DNA of 64,000 nucleotides from an uncultured Polaribacter sp. (GCF_947503875.1 NZ_CANNFH010000004.1:186001-250000), one strand, 5' to 3'; counted from the first letter of the stretch, positions 26,157-34,942 are shown. Notes: a model not told the origin generated them from the letters alone. Numbers and translations: made by a program.

Positions 26157-27283
26157 TATATTTTCATGGGTTTACCGTGCGTTTGTTTTATAATTTTAGG
26201 TAACAAAAAAGGGAGTTTTTTCAAAACTTGCAATAAAAAGGACGCTATTTTATCTTTTCTAAACAACATGGCAATAAAATGCCCAGCTTTTAAACGCAAA
26301 CTAAATTTTTTGTTCCACTGTCTAATATATTGTTTTTCTAGCGTTTTTCTGTCTTTAACTGTTCCGTTTAAATAATTTAGAATCAATTTAGATGCCATTT
26401 GTGCAGATTGTATGGCCATACTCATTCCGTTTCCACAAAGTGGATGAATCATTCCTGCAGCATCACCAGACATTAAAATATGATTTTCTACAGGCTTTTT
26501 AGTGGCAAAAGAAATTTGACTGATAGAAAGTGGCTGTTCCCAGTTTGGCTTAGAATTCTTAAATATTTCTTTTAAAAACTTATTTTTAAAAACCACTTGT
26601 TCTTGAAAATCTGGAATATTTTTATACTTTTTAAATGCTGAGAAACTAGTGATATAACACAAATTAATTGCATTATTTTCTACTTTAGAAACCCCACAAT
26701 AACCGCCTTTAAAGTTATGAAGTGCTACCAAATTTTGCTGAAAATTACCTTTAACATGTATTTTTACGCCCAAATAGGGCGACTTTTGTTGGATAAAATC
26801 ACGGTTCATTTTTACATCAAGCACACTTCGTTTGCCAAAAGAACCAATTGCAATTTTTGCTTGAAACTGATTATTTTCTTTGGTTTCTACTGTAAAAAAA
26901 TCATCCTTAAAAATAACATCTACAACTGTATCTTGTAAAATAGTAACTCCGTTTTCTTTGGCTTTTTTATACAATTCTAAATCTAAAGTATAGCGCGAAA
27001 TACCAAAACCACCCAAAGGCAATTTTGCGGCAATTACTTTATTTTTTGTGGTTGATAATTGAAATTCATCAATTTTTACAGCGCCAAATTCAAACGGATT
27101 TACATCTAAATATTTCAAATAAGGCAAAACTTCATTAGAAATATATTCACCACAAACTTTATGTTTTGGATAGCTGTTTTTTTCTATTAGCAAAACTTTT
27201 TTACCAAATTTAGATAGGTGAATTGCATTGCACAAACCTGCTAAACCGCCACCAATTATTATTATGTCTAAATTTGTGTTCAT
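26156..27283 (-). CDS. FAD-dependent oxidoreductase (geranylgeranyl-reductase / aromatic-hydroxylase type)
   Basis: 375 residues. Rossmann motif IIIGGGLAGLCNAIHL at the N-terminus, the PKHKVCGEYIS signature of the geranylgeranyl-reductase-like family (about 39-49), and the FAD-binding MSGDAAGMIHPLCGNGM near 276. Members reduce isoprenoid double bonds or hydroxylate rings. First gene of the five-gene cluster, with 68 bases between it and the upstream dinB, which is on the same strand. Confidence 0.85.
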   Translation of the reverse strand: MNTNLDIIIIGGGLAGLCNAIHLSKFGKKVLLIEKNSYPKHKVCGEYISNEVLPYLKYLDVNPFEFGAVKIDEFQLSTTKNKVIAAKLPLGGFGISRYTLDLELYKKAKENGVTILQDTVVDVIFKDDFFTVETKENNQFQAKIAIGSFGKRSVLDVKMNRDFIQQKSPYLGVKIHVKGNFQQNLVALHNFKGGYCGVSKVENNAINLCYITSFSAFKKYKNIPDFQEQVVFKNKFLKEIFKNSKPNWEQPLSISQISFATKKPVENHILMSGDAAGMIHPLCGNGMSMAIQSAQMASKLILNYLNGTVKDRKTLEKQYIRQWNKKFSLRLKAGHFIAMLFRKDKIASFLLQVLKKLPFLLPKIIKQTHGKPMKI

Positions 27284-27351
27284 TGTTATTTATACGTTTT
27301 AAAAACAATTATAAATGTGTTCTTAAATTTTAATTATCAACTTAATTTTTA

Positions 27352-28434
27352 CTAAAACTCAAACTGTAATTGCACCCAAAAAGGCTCTTTAATTTCTGTA
27401 TTTAAATTGCCAAAAGACAAGCCTAAAAGACGCACAGAATTTACCAATTTATCCTGATACAATAACTCTTTTACGACAGGAAAAAACTCCTTTTTAGTTT
27501 GCATAAAATGCGGTTTGGTTTTGCTTCTTGTTTGTTGTGTAAAATCTGAATACTTTATTTTTAAAGTAATTGTTTTTCCTTTGGTATTATTTTTAAGCAT
27601 TCTTTTTTCCAATTCATCTGCAATCTTATCTAATTTTTCTATCATAAAAATTTCTGAAGATAAGTTTTCTCTAAAAGTGCGTTCTGCGGCTAAAGATTTT
27701 CGAACTCTATTGGGTTTAACAGCACTATTATGAATTCCGCGTACAATATTGTAATAATGCACACCAGATTTACCGAATAATTTTACCAATTCTTCTAAGG
27801 ATTTTTGCTTTAAATCATTCCCCACAAAAATTCCTAAATTGTACATTTTTGCTGCAGTAACTTTACCAACTCCGTAAAATTTATGTACTGGCAATTCTTC
27901 TAAAAAAGGAATTACCTCATCTGGATGCACCGTTTTTTGACCATTAGGTTTATTAATATCAGAAGCAACTTTTGCAATAAATTTATTGATAGAAATGCCA
28001 GCAGACGCCTGCAAACCCGTTTCTTTATAAATGCGTTCTCTTATTTCTCTAGCAATAGCATTTGCAGACGGATTTCCTTTTTTATTTTGGGTAACATCTA
28101 AGTAAGCTTCATCTAAAGAAAGTGGTTCTACCAAATCTGTATAGTCAAAAAATATTGTTCTAATCTGTGCAGAAAGTTCTTTATATCTAGCAAAATCTGA
28201 GTTTACAAAAATTATATGTGGGCATTTTTGCTTTGCCAAAACATTGCTCATGGCAGATTTTACGCCAAATTTACGCGCTTCATAACTAGCCGCAGAAACT
28301 ACGCCTCTATCTCCACCACCGCCAACTGCAATGGCTTTTCCCTTTAATTCTGGATTGTCTAATGCTGCTACAGATGCATAAAAGGCATCCATATCTACAT
28401 GAATTATTTTTCTAAAAGGAGGCTGCAATTCCAT
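27352..28434 (-). CDS. dinB: DNA polymerase IV (Y-family)
   Basis: 360 residues. IIHVDMDAFYASVA catalytic motif at the N-terminus, the SLDEAYLDV catalytic pair, GISINKFIAKVASDINKPNGQ, helix-hairpin-helix and little-finger domain. No C-terminal beta-clamp peptide is obvious, although the final LQFEF could serve. Performs error-prone translesion synthesis. Confidence 0.94.
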   Translation of the reverse strand: MELQPPFRKIIHVDMDAFYASVAALDNPELKGKAIAVGGGGDRGVVSAASYEARKFGVKSAMSNVLAKQKCPHIIFVNSDFARYKELSAQIRTIFFDYTDLVEPLSLDEAYLDVTQNKKGNPSANAIAREIRERIYKETGLQASAGISINKFIAKVASDINKPNGQKTVHPDEVIPFLEELPVHKFYGVGKVTAAKMYNLGIFVGNDLKQKSLEELVKLFGKSGVHYYNIVRGIHNSAVKPNRVRKSLAAERTFRENLSSEIFMIEKLDKIADELEKRMLKNNTKGKTITLKIKYSDFTQQTRSKTKPHFMQTKKEFFPVVKELLYQDKLVNSVRLLGLSFGNLNTEIKEPFWVQLQFEF

Positions 28435-28485
28435 GTGACTAATTTACGAAGTTAAACACAAAATCTGCAAATTAGCAAAGCTGAA

Positions 28486-29328
28486 TTATGCTTTTAAGAA
28501 ATCTATGGAAAGTCCAATTACCTCGTTTAATTCTTTAGAGATTACTTCTGTTTTCCAAGGATGGGAAACGTTAAAAACATGATCTGCGTTTTTTATAATC
28601 TCAAATTGACTCGTTTTATTCCAGGCATGTAAATTTTCTGCCTCTTTAATTTTTACAGAAGTGTCTTTGTCCCCATGAATTATTAAATGTGGTATTTTTA
28701 AATGATGTGTTGCTTTCTGAATGTTTAAACGCTGTTCATTTTTTACAAAATCTTCATAAAATTGAAAAAAATGAGGCATTTCTTGATAAGTTCTACCATT
28801 TTTAACGTAAAAAACACCTTTTTCTTTCCATTTTACAAAATTATCTTTTTTAGGAAATCTGCTCTTATAATCGGAAACACCAGCAAAAGTAATTACTTTT
28901 TTAACTCTAGCATCTTCATTTGCTTTTAACAACACAATACCACCACCTCTACTGTGGCCAATTATAGCAATGTGGTTTACATCTGCTTCATTTTTAAATT
29001 TTTCTTCGGATGAAACCCAATCTAAAACACTACCCAAATCGTCTAATTCTTTGGAGTAATTGTTATTGCCAAAAGCCTCTAAATCTGGAAAATCTATAGG
29101 TTGCTCTAATGTTCCTCCATTGTGCGAAAAATTAAATTTTACAAAGAAAAAACCTGCTGCTGCAAATGCCTTTGCCATTACATTCCAAGCGCCCCAATCT
29201 TTAAAACCTTTGTAACCATGACAAAAAACTACTATTTTTTTTGGTTGATGATTCTCCTTGTAAAAAACGTCTGTTACAATAGGTTTTTGGTGTTGCCCCT
29301 TAACAATTATATTCTTTAGAATTTTCAT
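28486..29328 (-). CDS. Alpha/beta hydrolase (dienelactone-hydrolase-like)
   Basis: 280 residues. VFCHGYKGFKDWGAWN oxyanion segment, nucleophile elbow GHSRGGG, catalytic acid in IHGDKDTSV and His in NADHVFNVSHPW. No signal peptide. An ester or peptide substrate is likely, but the exact one cannot be told. Confidence 0.85.
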   Translation of the reverse strand: MKILKNIIVKGQHQKPIVTDVFYKENHQPKKIVVFCHGYKGFKDWGAWNVMAKAFAAAGFFFVKFNFSHNGGTLEQPIDFPDLEAFGNNNYSKELDDLGSVLDWVSSEEKFKNEADVNHIAIIGHSRGGGIVLLKANEDARVKKVITFAGVSDYKSRFPKKDNFVKWKEKGVFYVKNGRTYQEMPHFFQFYEDFVKNEQRLNIQKATHHLKIPHLIIHGDKDTSVKIKEAENLHAWNKTSQFEIIKNADHVFNVSHPWKTEVISKELNEVIGLSIDFLKA

Positions 29329-29338
29329 TTATAAAAAT

Positions 29339-29950
29339 TTATATAACAAATTTAAGAAAAGTAAATACAGCAAAAATAGCAGTTATAAAAGATAATATTA
29401 AATTAAGGTGGTTTGTAAGTGTACCTGTTTTCTGTTGAATTTTTGTAGCGTATTTGCCATACAAATTCAATATAAAAAAACACCCCAAAACAGCGCCTAA
29501 AACAAAAAACGTTTTGGCATAAAAATCAAAAGTTATGCTATCAAAAGCCATTAATAAAGATGCACTACCAAAGAAAAACGGAATTGAAAACATATTTAAT
29601 AAAGACAAAGTTGCCCCAGTTATAAATCCATTTTTACTTACTTTTCTAGTTGTTATTTGTTTTCTATCTTTCTTGTTTTGTGTGTAAAAGTAAACTGATA
29701 AACCCAGTAAAATAAACACACCAGTTTTCTCTAGAAAAATTAAAAATGAAGGGTTTTCTCTAATAAAAACGGTTAAATACACAGACAAATAGGCCTGTAA
29801 AAAAACTATAGAAGACGCACCAAAAACAAAATGTGTAAGCTGTTTATTATTTCCTTTTAGGCTAATTTTTAAAGCATTCATGTTTAATACGCTTGGAAAC
29901 ATATAACCAAAAAAGGAGAAGAGAAATCCAAAAAGAAAAACAATAATCAT
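29339..29950 (-). CDS. LysE-family membrane transporter (paralogue 1)
   Basis: 203 residues with about six hydrophobic segments. The N-terminal MFPSVLNMNALKISLKG and a central NMFSIPFFFG match the equivalent positions of the neighbour (TPSMLNMTALKISLEQG; NMFAIPFLCG), so the two arose by tandem duplication. LysE/RhtB-type exporters move amino acids outward; substrate unknown. 59 bases separate it from the upstream copy. Confidence 0.75.
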   Translation of the reverse strand: MIIVFLFGFLFSFFGYMFPSVLNMNALKISLKGNNKQLTHFVFGASSIVFLQAYLSVYLTVFIRENPSFLIFLEKTGVFILLGLSVYFYTQNKKDRKQITTRKVSKNGFITGATLSLLNMFSIPFFFGSASLLMAFDSITFDFYAKTFFVLGAVLGCFFILNLYGKYATKIQQKTGTLTNHLNLILSFITAIFAVFTFLKFVI

Positions 29951-30009
29951 GTGCTATAGTTTGTGATATTTTAAGTCGGTTTTTGTTTATAAAAATTACG
30001 TTTTTGGTA

Positions 30010-30630
30010 TTAAAAAAATAGTTTAATCAACGTAAAAATAGCCACAAAAGCAGTTAAAAAGCTTAAAATTAAATTGATGTTTTTGGTTAGTTTTCCAGTT
30101 TTCTTCTGAATTATTTTGGCATATTTTCCATACAAAATCAAAATAAAATAAGTGCCTATTGGACAGCCTAAAATAAAAAACAGTAGTGGAATAATAGCCC
30201 TACTAAACTGCCCTATTTCTTCTAAGAAAATAATTGTGCCACACAAAAAAGGTATGGCAAACATATTTAAAATAGAAAGTGTAATACCCACTATAAATGC
30301 ACTTTTATAATGGTTTGTATTTGCTTTTGTTGGCGTTGTTTCTTTTTTAGATTCTCTGTAAAAATAAAAGGATAGTACAATAAAAATTACAATTCCTGAC
30401 TTTTCTAAAGTTTGTAAAATTGTTGGGTTTTCTGAAAGTAACCTTGTCAAAAAAATAGCAATTATAGTTTGCGGAATTACAACCAAAGAAATGCCCAAAG
30501 CATATTTTTTTACTTGATTCTGACCTTGTTCTAAGCTAATTTTTAAGGCAGTCATATTTAACATGCTTGGTGTTATAGAACCGCCAAAACAAAATAAAAA
30601 CCCAAAAATAAAGAGCAGAAAGCTTGTCAT
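30010..30630 (-). CDS. LysE-family membrane transporter (paralogue 2)
   Basis: 206 residues and about six hydrophobic segments, homologous along its whole length to the gene at 29339-29950. Pairs of small LysE-type proteins could act as two halves of one transporter or as paralogues with different substrates. A MITE-like element lies 11 bases upstream of its start. Confidence 0.75.
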   Translation of the reverse strand: MTSFLLFIFGFLFCFGGSITPSMLNMTALKISLEQGQNQVKKYALGISLVVIPQTIIAIFLTRLLSENPTILQTLEKSGIVIFIVLSFYFYRESKKETTPTKANTNHYKSAFIVGITLSILNMFAIPFLCGTIIFLEEIGQFSRAIIPLLFFILGCPIGTYFILILYGKYAKIIQKKTGKLTKNINLILSFLTAFVAIFTLIKLFF

Positions 30631-30641
30631 TTTACAAAGTT

Positions 30642-30802
30642 ATACCAATTAAATTTTAAAATGATACATAAATAAATTGAATTATTTTTTTCTTTATCAA
30701 GGCAAAATTTTAATCATAGCCTTAGTTATAGTTTAAAATTTTAACGCAGATAAAGGTAAAAAGAAACTATTTATATGGGTTATTTTACTGTTTAATTGGT
30801 AT
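30642..30802. mobile_element. MITE-like element, copy 1 (161 bp)
   Basis: Begins ATACCAATTAAA and ends with the exact inverse TTTAATTGGTAT. It is nearly identical to 34475-34636 over its full length. TTA flanks the inner repeats on both sides (TTA|TACC ... GGTA|TTA), suggesting a 3-bp target duplication. No open reading frame inside. Confidence 0.75.
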
Positions 30803-30837
30803 TATATGGTTAAATAGTATATTCTAAATTTTAATGC

Positions 30838-30868
30838 AAAAAAAACGCATCATAAAATGATGCGCTTT
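30838..30868 (-). terminator. gdhA terminator
   Basis: On the minus strand a CGCATCAT stem, AAA-type loop and ATGATGCG are followed by a run of eight T. It lies 28 bases after the gdhA stop codon. Confidence 0.85.
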
Positions 30869-30895
30869 ATATTTATATATTCTAAAAAGATCTTT

Positions 30896-32251
30896 TTAGA
30901 TAACACCTTGTGCTAACATTGCATCTGCAACTTTTACAAAACCAGCAATATTTGCACCCCTTACATAATCTATAGAACCATCATCATTTTTACCATATTG
31001 CACGCAAGAATCATGAATATCTTCCATAATGTCTTTTAATCTTCTATCTACCTCTTCTCTAGACCAAGAAATTCTTAGTGAGTTTTGGCTCATTTCTAAT
31101 CCAGAAGTTGCAACACCACCTGCATTACTTGCCTTACCTGGCGCAAATAAAATTCCTGACTTTTGAAAAGCATGCATTGCATCTGGTGTAGATGGCATGT
31201 TTGCTCCTTCAGAAACACACATACAACCATTATCAATTAATGCTTTTGCCTCTTCTCCGTTCAATTCATTTTGAGTTGCACAAGGTAAAGCGATGTCACA
31301 TTTTACAGACCAAGGTCTTTCTCCTTTAAAATATTTTGCATTAGGATATTTAGACACATATTCACTTATTCTACCTCTTTTGTTATTTTTTAAATCCATA
31401 ACAAACTCTAGCTTTTCTGTATCAATACCATCTTCATCTAGAATATAACCTCCAGAATCTGATAGTGTAAGTACTTTAGCGCCCAATTCTATTGCTTTTT
31501 CTGCCGCAAATTGTGCTACATTTCCAGAACCAGAAATTACAATTGTTTTTCCTTCAAAAGAATCGTTTTTTGTTTTTAACATATTTTCTGCAAAATAAAC
31601 GGTTCCATAACCTGTAGCTTCTGGTCTAATTAAAGAACCACCCCAAGATTGTCCTTTACCAGTTAAAACTCCAGTAAACGTATTGTTAAGTTTTTTATAC
31701 ATACCAAACATAAAACCAATTTCTCTTGCACCTACTCCAATATCTCCTGCAGGTACGTCTGTATTATGCCCAATATGTCTAAATAATTCAGTCATAAAAG
31801 CATGACAAAAACGCATAATTTCGTTGTCTGATTTTCCTTTAGGATCAAAATCAGAACCTCCTTTACCACCGCCCATTGGTAAAGTAGTTAACGAGTTTTT
31901 AAACACTTGCTCAAAAGCTAAAAACTTTAAGATACTTGCATTTACAGATTTATGAAAACGTAAACCTCCTTTATAAGGTCCTATTGCAGAGTTCATTTGT
32001 ACTCTATACCCTCTATTTACTTGAATTTCACCATCATCATCTACCCAAGAAACACGAAAAGAAATTAATCTTTCTGGCTCTACCATTCTTAACAGAATAT
32101 TTTTACCACAATAAATATCATTTGCAATAATATAGGGTATTACAGTCTCTGCTACTTCTTGTACAGCCTGTAAAAATTCTGGTTCGTGTCCATTACGTTG
32201 TTTTACCAACTCCATGAAACCTTCAATTTTGGATTTTATATTTTCTTCCAT
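30896..32251 (-). CDS. gdhA: NADP-type glutamate dehydrogenase
   Basis: 451 residues, hexameric small-subunit type. The active-site Lys segment LPMGGGKGGSDFDPKGKS, DVPAGDIGVGAREIGFM, and the Rossmann motif ISGSGNVAQFAAEKA are clear. It assimilates ammonium into glutamate. Stands alone with its own terminator; a TATATTTG element at 32286-32293 on the minus strand may be its -7 box. Confidence 0.95.
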   Translation of the reverse strand: MEENIKSKIEGFMELVKQRNGHEPEFLQAVQEVAETVIPYIIANDIYCGKNILLRMVEPERLISFRVSWVDDDGEIQVNRGYRVQMNSAIGPYKGGLRFHKSVNASILKFLAFEQVFKNSLTTLPMGGGKGGSDFDPKGKSDNEIMRFCHAFMTELFRHIGHNTDVPAGDIGVGAREIGFMFGMYKKLNNTFTGVLTGKGQSWGGSLIRPEATGYGTVYFAENMLKTKNDSFEGKTIVISGSGNVAQFAAEKAIELGAKVLTLSDSGGYILDEDGIDTEKLEFVMDLKNNKRGRISEYVSKYPNAKYFKGERPWSVKCDIALPCATQNELNGEEAKALIDNGCMCVSEGANMPSTPDAMHAFQKSGILFAPGKASNAGGVATSGLEMSQNSLRISWSREEVDRRLKDIMEDIHDSCVQYGKNDDGSIDYVRGANIAGFVKVADAMLAQGVI

Positions 32252-32285
32252 AATTTTTTATGATATTAATAAAAATTTAACTTGA

Positions 32286-32293
32286 CAAATATA
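32286..32293 (-). promoter_or_regulatory. Predicted -7 element (TATATTTG) for gdhA
   Basis: TAnnTTTG match 34 bases upstream of the ATG. No good -33 partner seen. Confidence 0.4.
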
Positions 32294-32426
32294 GTTCATT
32301 TTAAATATGATAATATTAAAAAGTTTTCTTAAAAAAACAGCATTATCTATTATAAACTATTACCCTAAGTTTGTCTTGATAATTCGCTTTTCTTACATTT
32401 TGCCAAGTAAACTATTTAAAAAAGAT

Positions 32427-32434
32427 TAAATTTG
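32427..32434 (+). promoter_or_regulatory. Predicted -7 element (TAAATTTG) for pheS
   Basis: TAnnTTTG with TTTG at 32399-32402 upstream (spacer 24, slightly long). The pheS ATG follows 20 bases later. Confidence 0.5.
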
Positions 32435-32454
32435 TAGCCTAATGATATTTGAAC

Positions 32455-33474
32455 ATGTTAGATAAAGTAAAAGAGTTAATTGGAGATGTACAAGCGTTTA
32501 AAGCAACTTCTAAAGAAGAAGTAGAAGCGTTTAGAATTAAGTATTTAGGAAGCAAAGGTTTGCTTAAAGGATTGTTTACAGAATTTAGAAATGTAGATGC
32601 ATCACTTAAAAAAGACCTTGGCCAAGCGTTAAATAATCTTAGACAATCTGCTGAAGGTAAAGTAGCTGAGTTAAATGATTCTCTAGAAAATGCTGTTGAA
32701 GAAAAAGGTATTTATGGCGATTTAACAAGACCAGCAGAACCTATTAATTTAGGCTCTAGACACCCAATTTCTTTAGTAAGAAACCAAATTATAGAGGTTT
32801 TTAATAGAATTGGTTTTACGGTTTCTGAAGGACCAGAAATTGAAGATGATTGGCATAATTTTACAGCATTAAACTTGCCAGAATATCACCCAGCAAGAGA
32901 CATGCAAGACACGTTTTTTATAGAGCAAAATCCAGATATTTTACTAAGAACACACACTTCTTCTGTACAAGTACGTTATATGGAAGAAAATGAACCGCCA
33001 ATTAGAACCATTTCTCCAGGTAGAGTTTTTAGAAATGAAGATATTTCTGCGAGAGCACACTGTATTTTTCATCAAGTGGAAGGTTTGTATATAGATACTG
33101 ATGTTTCTTTTGCAGATTTAAAACAAACCTTATTATATTTTACCAAAGAAATGTTTGGCAAGTCTAAAATTAGATTGCGTCCTTCTTACTTTCCGTTTAC
33201 AGAGCCAAGTGCAGAAGTAGATATTTATTGGGGTTTAGAAACAGAAACAGACTATAGAATTACAAAAGGTACAGGTTGGTTAGAAATTATGGGTTGTGGT
33301 ATGGTAGACCCAAATGTGTTGAAAAACGCAAACATAGATCCAACAAAATATTCTGGTTACGCTTTTGGTATGGGAATAGAACGTATTGCTATGTTATTGT
33401 ATCAAATACCAGATATTAGAATGTTTTATGAGAATGATAAGCGATTTTTAGAGCAATTTAAGTCGGTTATATAG
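32455..33474 (+). CDS. pheS: Phenylalanyl-tRNA synthetase alpha subunit
   Basis: 339 residues from the ATG at 32455 (an in-frame TTG two codons upstream is less likely). N-terminal coiled coil, then class II motif 2 (GRVFRNEDISARAHCIFHQVEGLYID) and motif 3 (GYAFGMGIERIAMLLYQIPDIR). With PheT, which is not in this window, it charges tRNA-Phe. Ends in TAG. Followed by two small genes in the same orientation. Confidence 0.95.
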   Translation: MLDKVKELIGDVQAFKATSKEEVEAFRIKYLGSKGLLKGLFTEFRNVDASLKKDLGQALNNLRQSAEGKVAELNDSLENAVEEKGIYGDLTRPAEPINLGSRHPISLVRNQIIEVFNRIGFTVSEGPEIEDDWHNFTALNLPEYHPARDMQDTFFIEQNPDILLRTHTSSVQVRYMEENEPPIRTISPGRVFRNEDISARAHCIFHQVEGLYIDTDVSFADLKQTLLYFTKEMFGKSKIRLRPSYFPFTEPSAEVDIYWGLETETDYRITKGTGWLEIMGCGMVDPNVLKNANIDPTKYSGYAFGMGIERIAMLLYQIPDIRMFYENDKRFLEQFKSVI

Positions 33475-33479
33475 TTAGT

Positions 33480-33559
33480 TAAAAAGTTTAAAGTTCTTAA
33501 AGTTTAAAAGTTTTGCAACTTTATAAACTTTTTACTTTCAAACTTTACAAACTCATTTT
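33480..33559 (+). repeat. AAAGTTT/AAACTTT heptad hairpin before a small ORF
   Basis: Left half rich in AAAGTTTAAA units, right half in AAACTTT units, giving a long imperfect hairpin; it ends in AAACTTTACAAACTCATTTT immediately before the ATG at 33560. Nearly the same 20 bases stand right before the next gene's start (33779-33798). Confidence 0.5.
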
Positions 33560-33754
33560 ATGAAAAAGCTTGATATATTTGGTGTACTACTTTTGTTGCC
33601 TAGTATTGGTTTAATTTTTTTTGGGTTGAATGCTATTTTAGATTTTCTACCTTTTGAAAATAAGAGAACAGGTTCTTTACTAATTATGATACTTTCTATA
33701 GTTAGTTTAGTCTTAATTATTAGAAAAATGAATAAAGATGTAGGTATAAAGTAG
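33560..33754 (+). CDS. Small two-helix membrane protein
   Basis: 64 residues with two hydrophobic segments (about 6-28 and 40-54) joined by a short charged loop (DFLPFENKRTGS) and a basic C-terminus. No family recognised; the length and context (between pheS and the next ORF) are all that can be said. Confidence 0.6.
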   Translation: MKKLDIFGVLLLLPSIGLIFFGLNAILDFLPFENKRTGSLLIMILSIVSLVLIIRKMNKDVGIK

Positions 33755-33798
33755 TTTCACTTTACAACTTTAAACCATAAAAACTTTACAAACTAATT

Positions 33799-34194
33799 TT
33801 GAAAAAAGACATAAAAATACCAGAAGTAACCAACGTAGAAATGGCTATCGTTTATGAATTTAACGATATCTATAACACTAACGATTGGAATGTGTACCTC
33901 ATCAACAATAAAAATGTTGATTTAGAAATGGTGGTTATTGTTTCTCAAGGTTTTTCGGATACGAAAACTACTTCTTTATTGCGTAAAAAGGTAGAAAAAT
34001 TACCTGCCAATTCTTTTGCCAAAATAGAATTGATTCAGCCAGAATTGTTTGCTTTAAACAATCGTTTTCAGGTTACTTTTTTTGAAGAAAATACTTTGTA
34101 TGAAAAAACCTTTCTCTTTAAAGAAAATACAGTTAAAGAAGGTGCTTTACGTACTATTGATGCTATTAAAAAACGTGGCGTTTTAGCAAAGTAA
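33799..34194 (+). CDS. Conserved flavobacterial protein of unknown function
   Basis: 131 residues starting at a TTG (KKDIKIPEVTNVEMAIVYEFN). It is predicted soluble with mixed alpha/beta character; NDWNVYLINNKNVDLEMVVIVSQGFSD, split over about 28-54, is the conserved-looking part. I know of such proteins after pheS in Flavobacteriaceae, where they are sometimes misnamed as synthetase subunits; no catalytic motif is visible. The TTG is chosen because it follows the same 20-base leader as the preceding gene. Confidence 0.65.
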   Translation: MKKDIKIPEVTNVEMAIVYEFNDIYNTNDWNVYLINNKNVDLEMVVIVSQGFSDTKTTSLLRKKVEKLPANSFAKIELIQPELFALNNRFQVTFFEENTLYEKTFLFKENTVKEGALRTIDAIKKRGVLAK

Positions 34195-34348
34195 TACACT
34201 CTTTTTCCTTTCTTTTTGATGTGTTGCTTGTGTGTTTTCTCACTATCGTTTAAAAGAATAGAATTCTATTATGAAATTATGAGTAAATACACACCAAAAC
34301 TAGCGCAAATTCACAATAGTATAAAGCAATCGTAAACCCACAAGATTT

Positions 34349-34375
34349 GTCACTTCTAACGTAGTGAGAAGTCGC
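34349..34375. repeat. Dispersed palindromic repeat (copy 8, degenerate)
   Basis: GTCACTTCTAACGTAGTGAGAAGTC, with both conserved ends altered; followed by ATAAACTTGCTA, as in the middle of copies 3 and 4. Confidence 0.45.
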
Positions 34376-34474
34376 ATAAACTTGCTAACGTAGCGCTAAG
34401 TTGTACTTTATTAGAATAAAATCTATGCCTTACTTCTACCTTCTTTCTTTTTCTTGAAATCACAAAATGTGCTT

Positions 34475-34636
34475 ATACCAATTAAATTTTAAAATGATAC
34501 ATAAATAAATTGTATTATTTTTTTCTTTTTAAAGGCGAAATTTTTAATCATAGCCTTAGCTATGGTTTAAAATTTTAACGCAGATAAAGGTAAAAAGAAA
34601 CTATTTATATGGGTTATTTTACTGTTTAATTGGTAT
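34475..34636. mobile_element. MITE-like element, copy 2 (162 bp)
   Basis: Same terminal inverted repeats (ATACCAATTAAA / TTTAATTGGTAT) and nearly the same interior as 30642-30802, in the same orientation 3.8 kb away. Flanks are TTA and TTG, so the target duplication is imperfect here. Confidence 0.75.
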
Positions 34637-34697
34637 TGCTACTCACTAAAAAATAACTTACGTCTTTTACTTATGTAATTTGTTATTAAATACGCCT

Positions 34698-34788
34698 GCG
34701 TTAGCGATTGAAACGGCATCCTTTTTGTTTTTCACAAAAAGATATAGTGGAAAGCGCGCCCCTTGTGGTAACGCCCAAAAAATAAAAT
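34698..34788 (+). repeat. Dispersed hairpin element (copy 2 of 2)
   Basis: Same order as the copy at 6031-6138: GATTGAAACGGCATC, stem CTTTTTGT (34721-34728) with ACAAAAAG (34734-34741), AGATATAGTGGAAAGC, CGCCCAAAAAATAAAAT. The stem sequence differs from copy 1, but pairing is kept. Confidence 0.65.
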
Positions 34789-34942
34789 GCTTAAGAAAAA
34801 TATGCCATATAAAAATCTGTTAATTGTTGCTTAGAGCACAAAATTTATTTCTAATTTTTTTATAATTTAGAATTGTAAAAAATAAAACGAAAGTAAAAAA
34901 ACGACTAAGCCAAAAAACAAATATTTTGTAATTTTCTTTTGC

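Larger units (their letters stand above)
34195..34942. other. 748-base non-coding, repeat-filled stretch
   Basis: No convincing gene. It contains a degenerate palindromic repeat (34349-34375), MITE copy 2 (34475-34636) and hairpin element copy 2 (34698-34788). A possible 25-residue minus-strand membrane peptide (34867-34944) is discussed in the findings. Confidence 0.6.
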
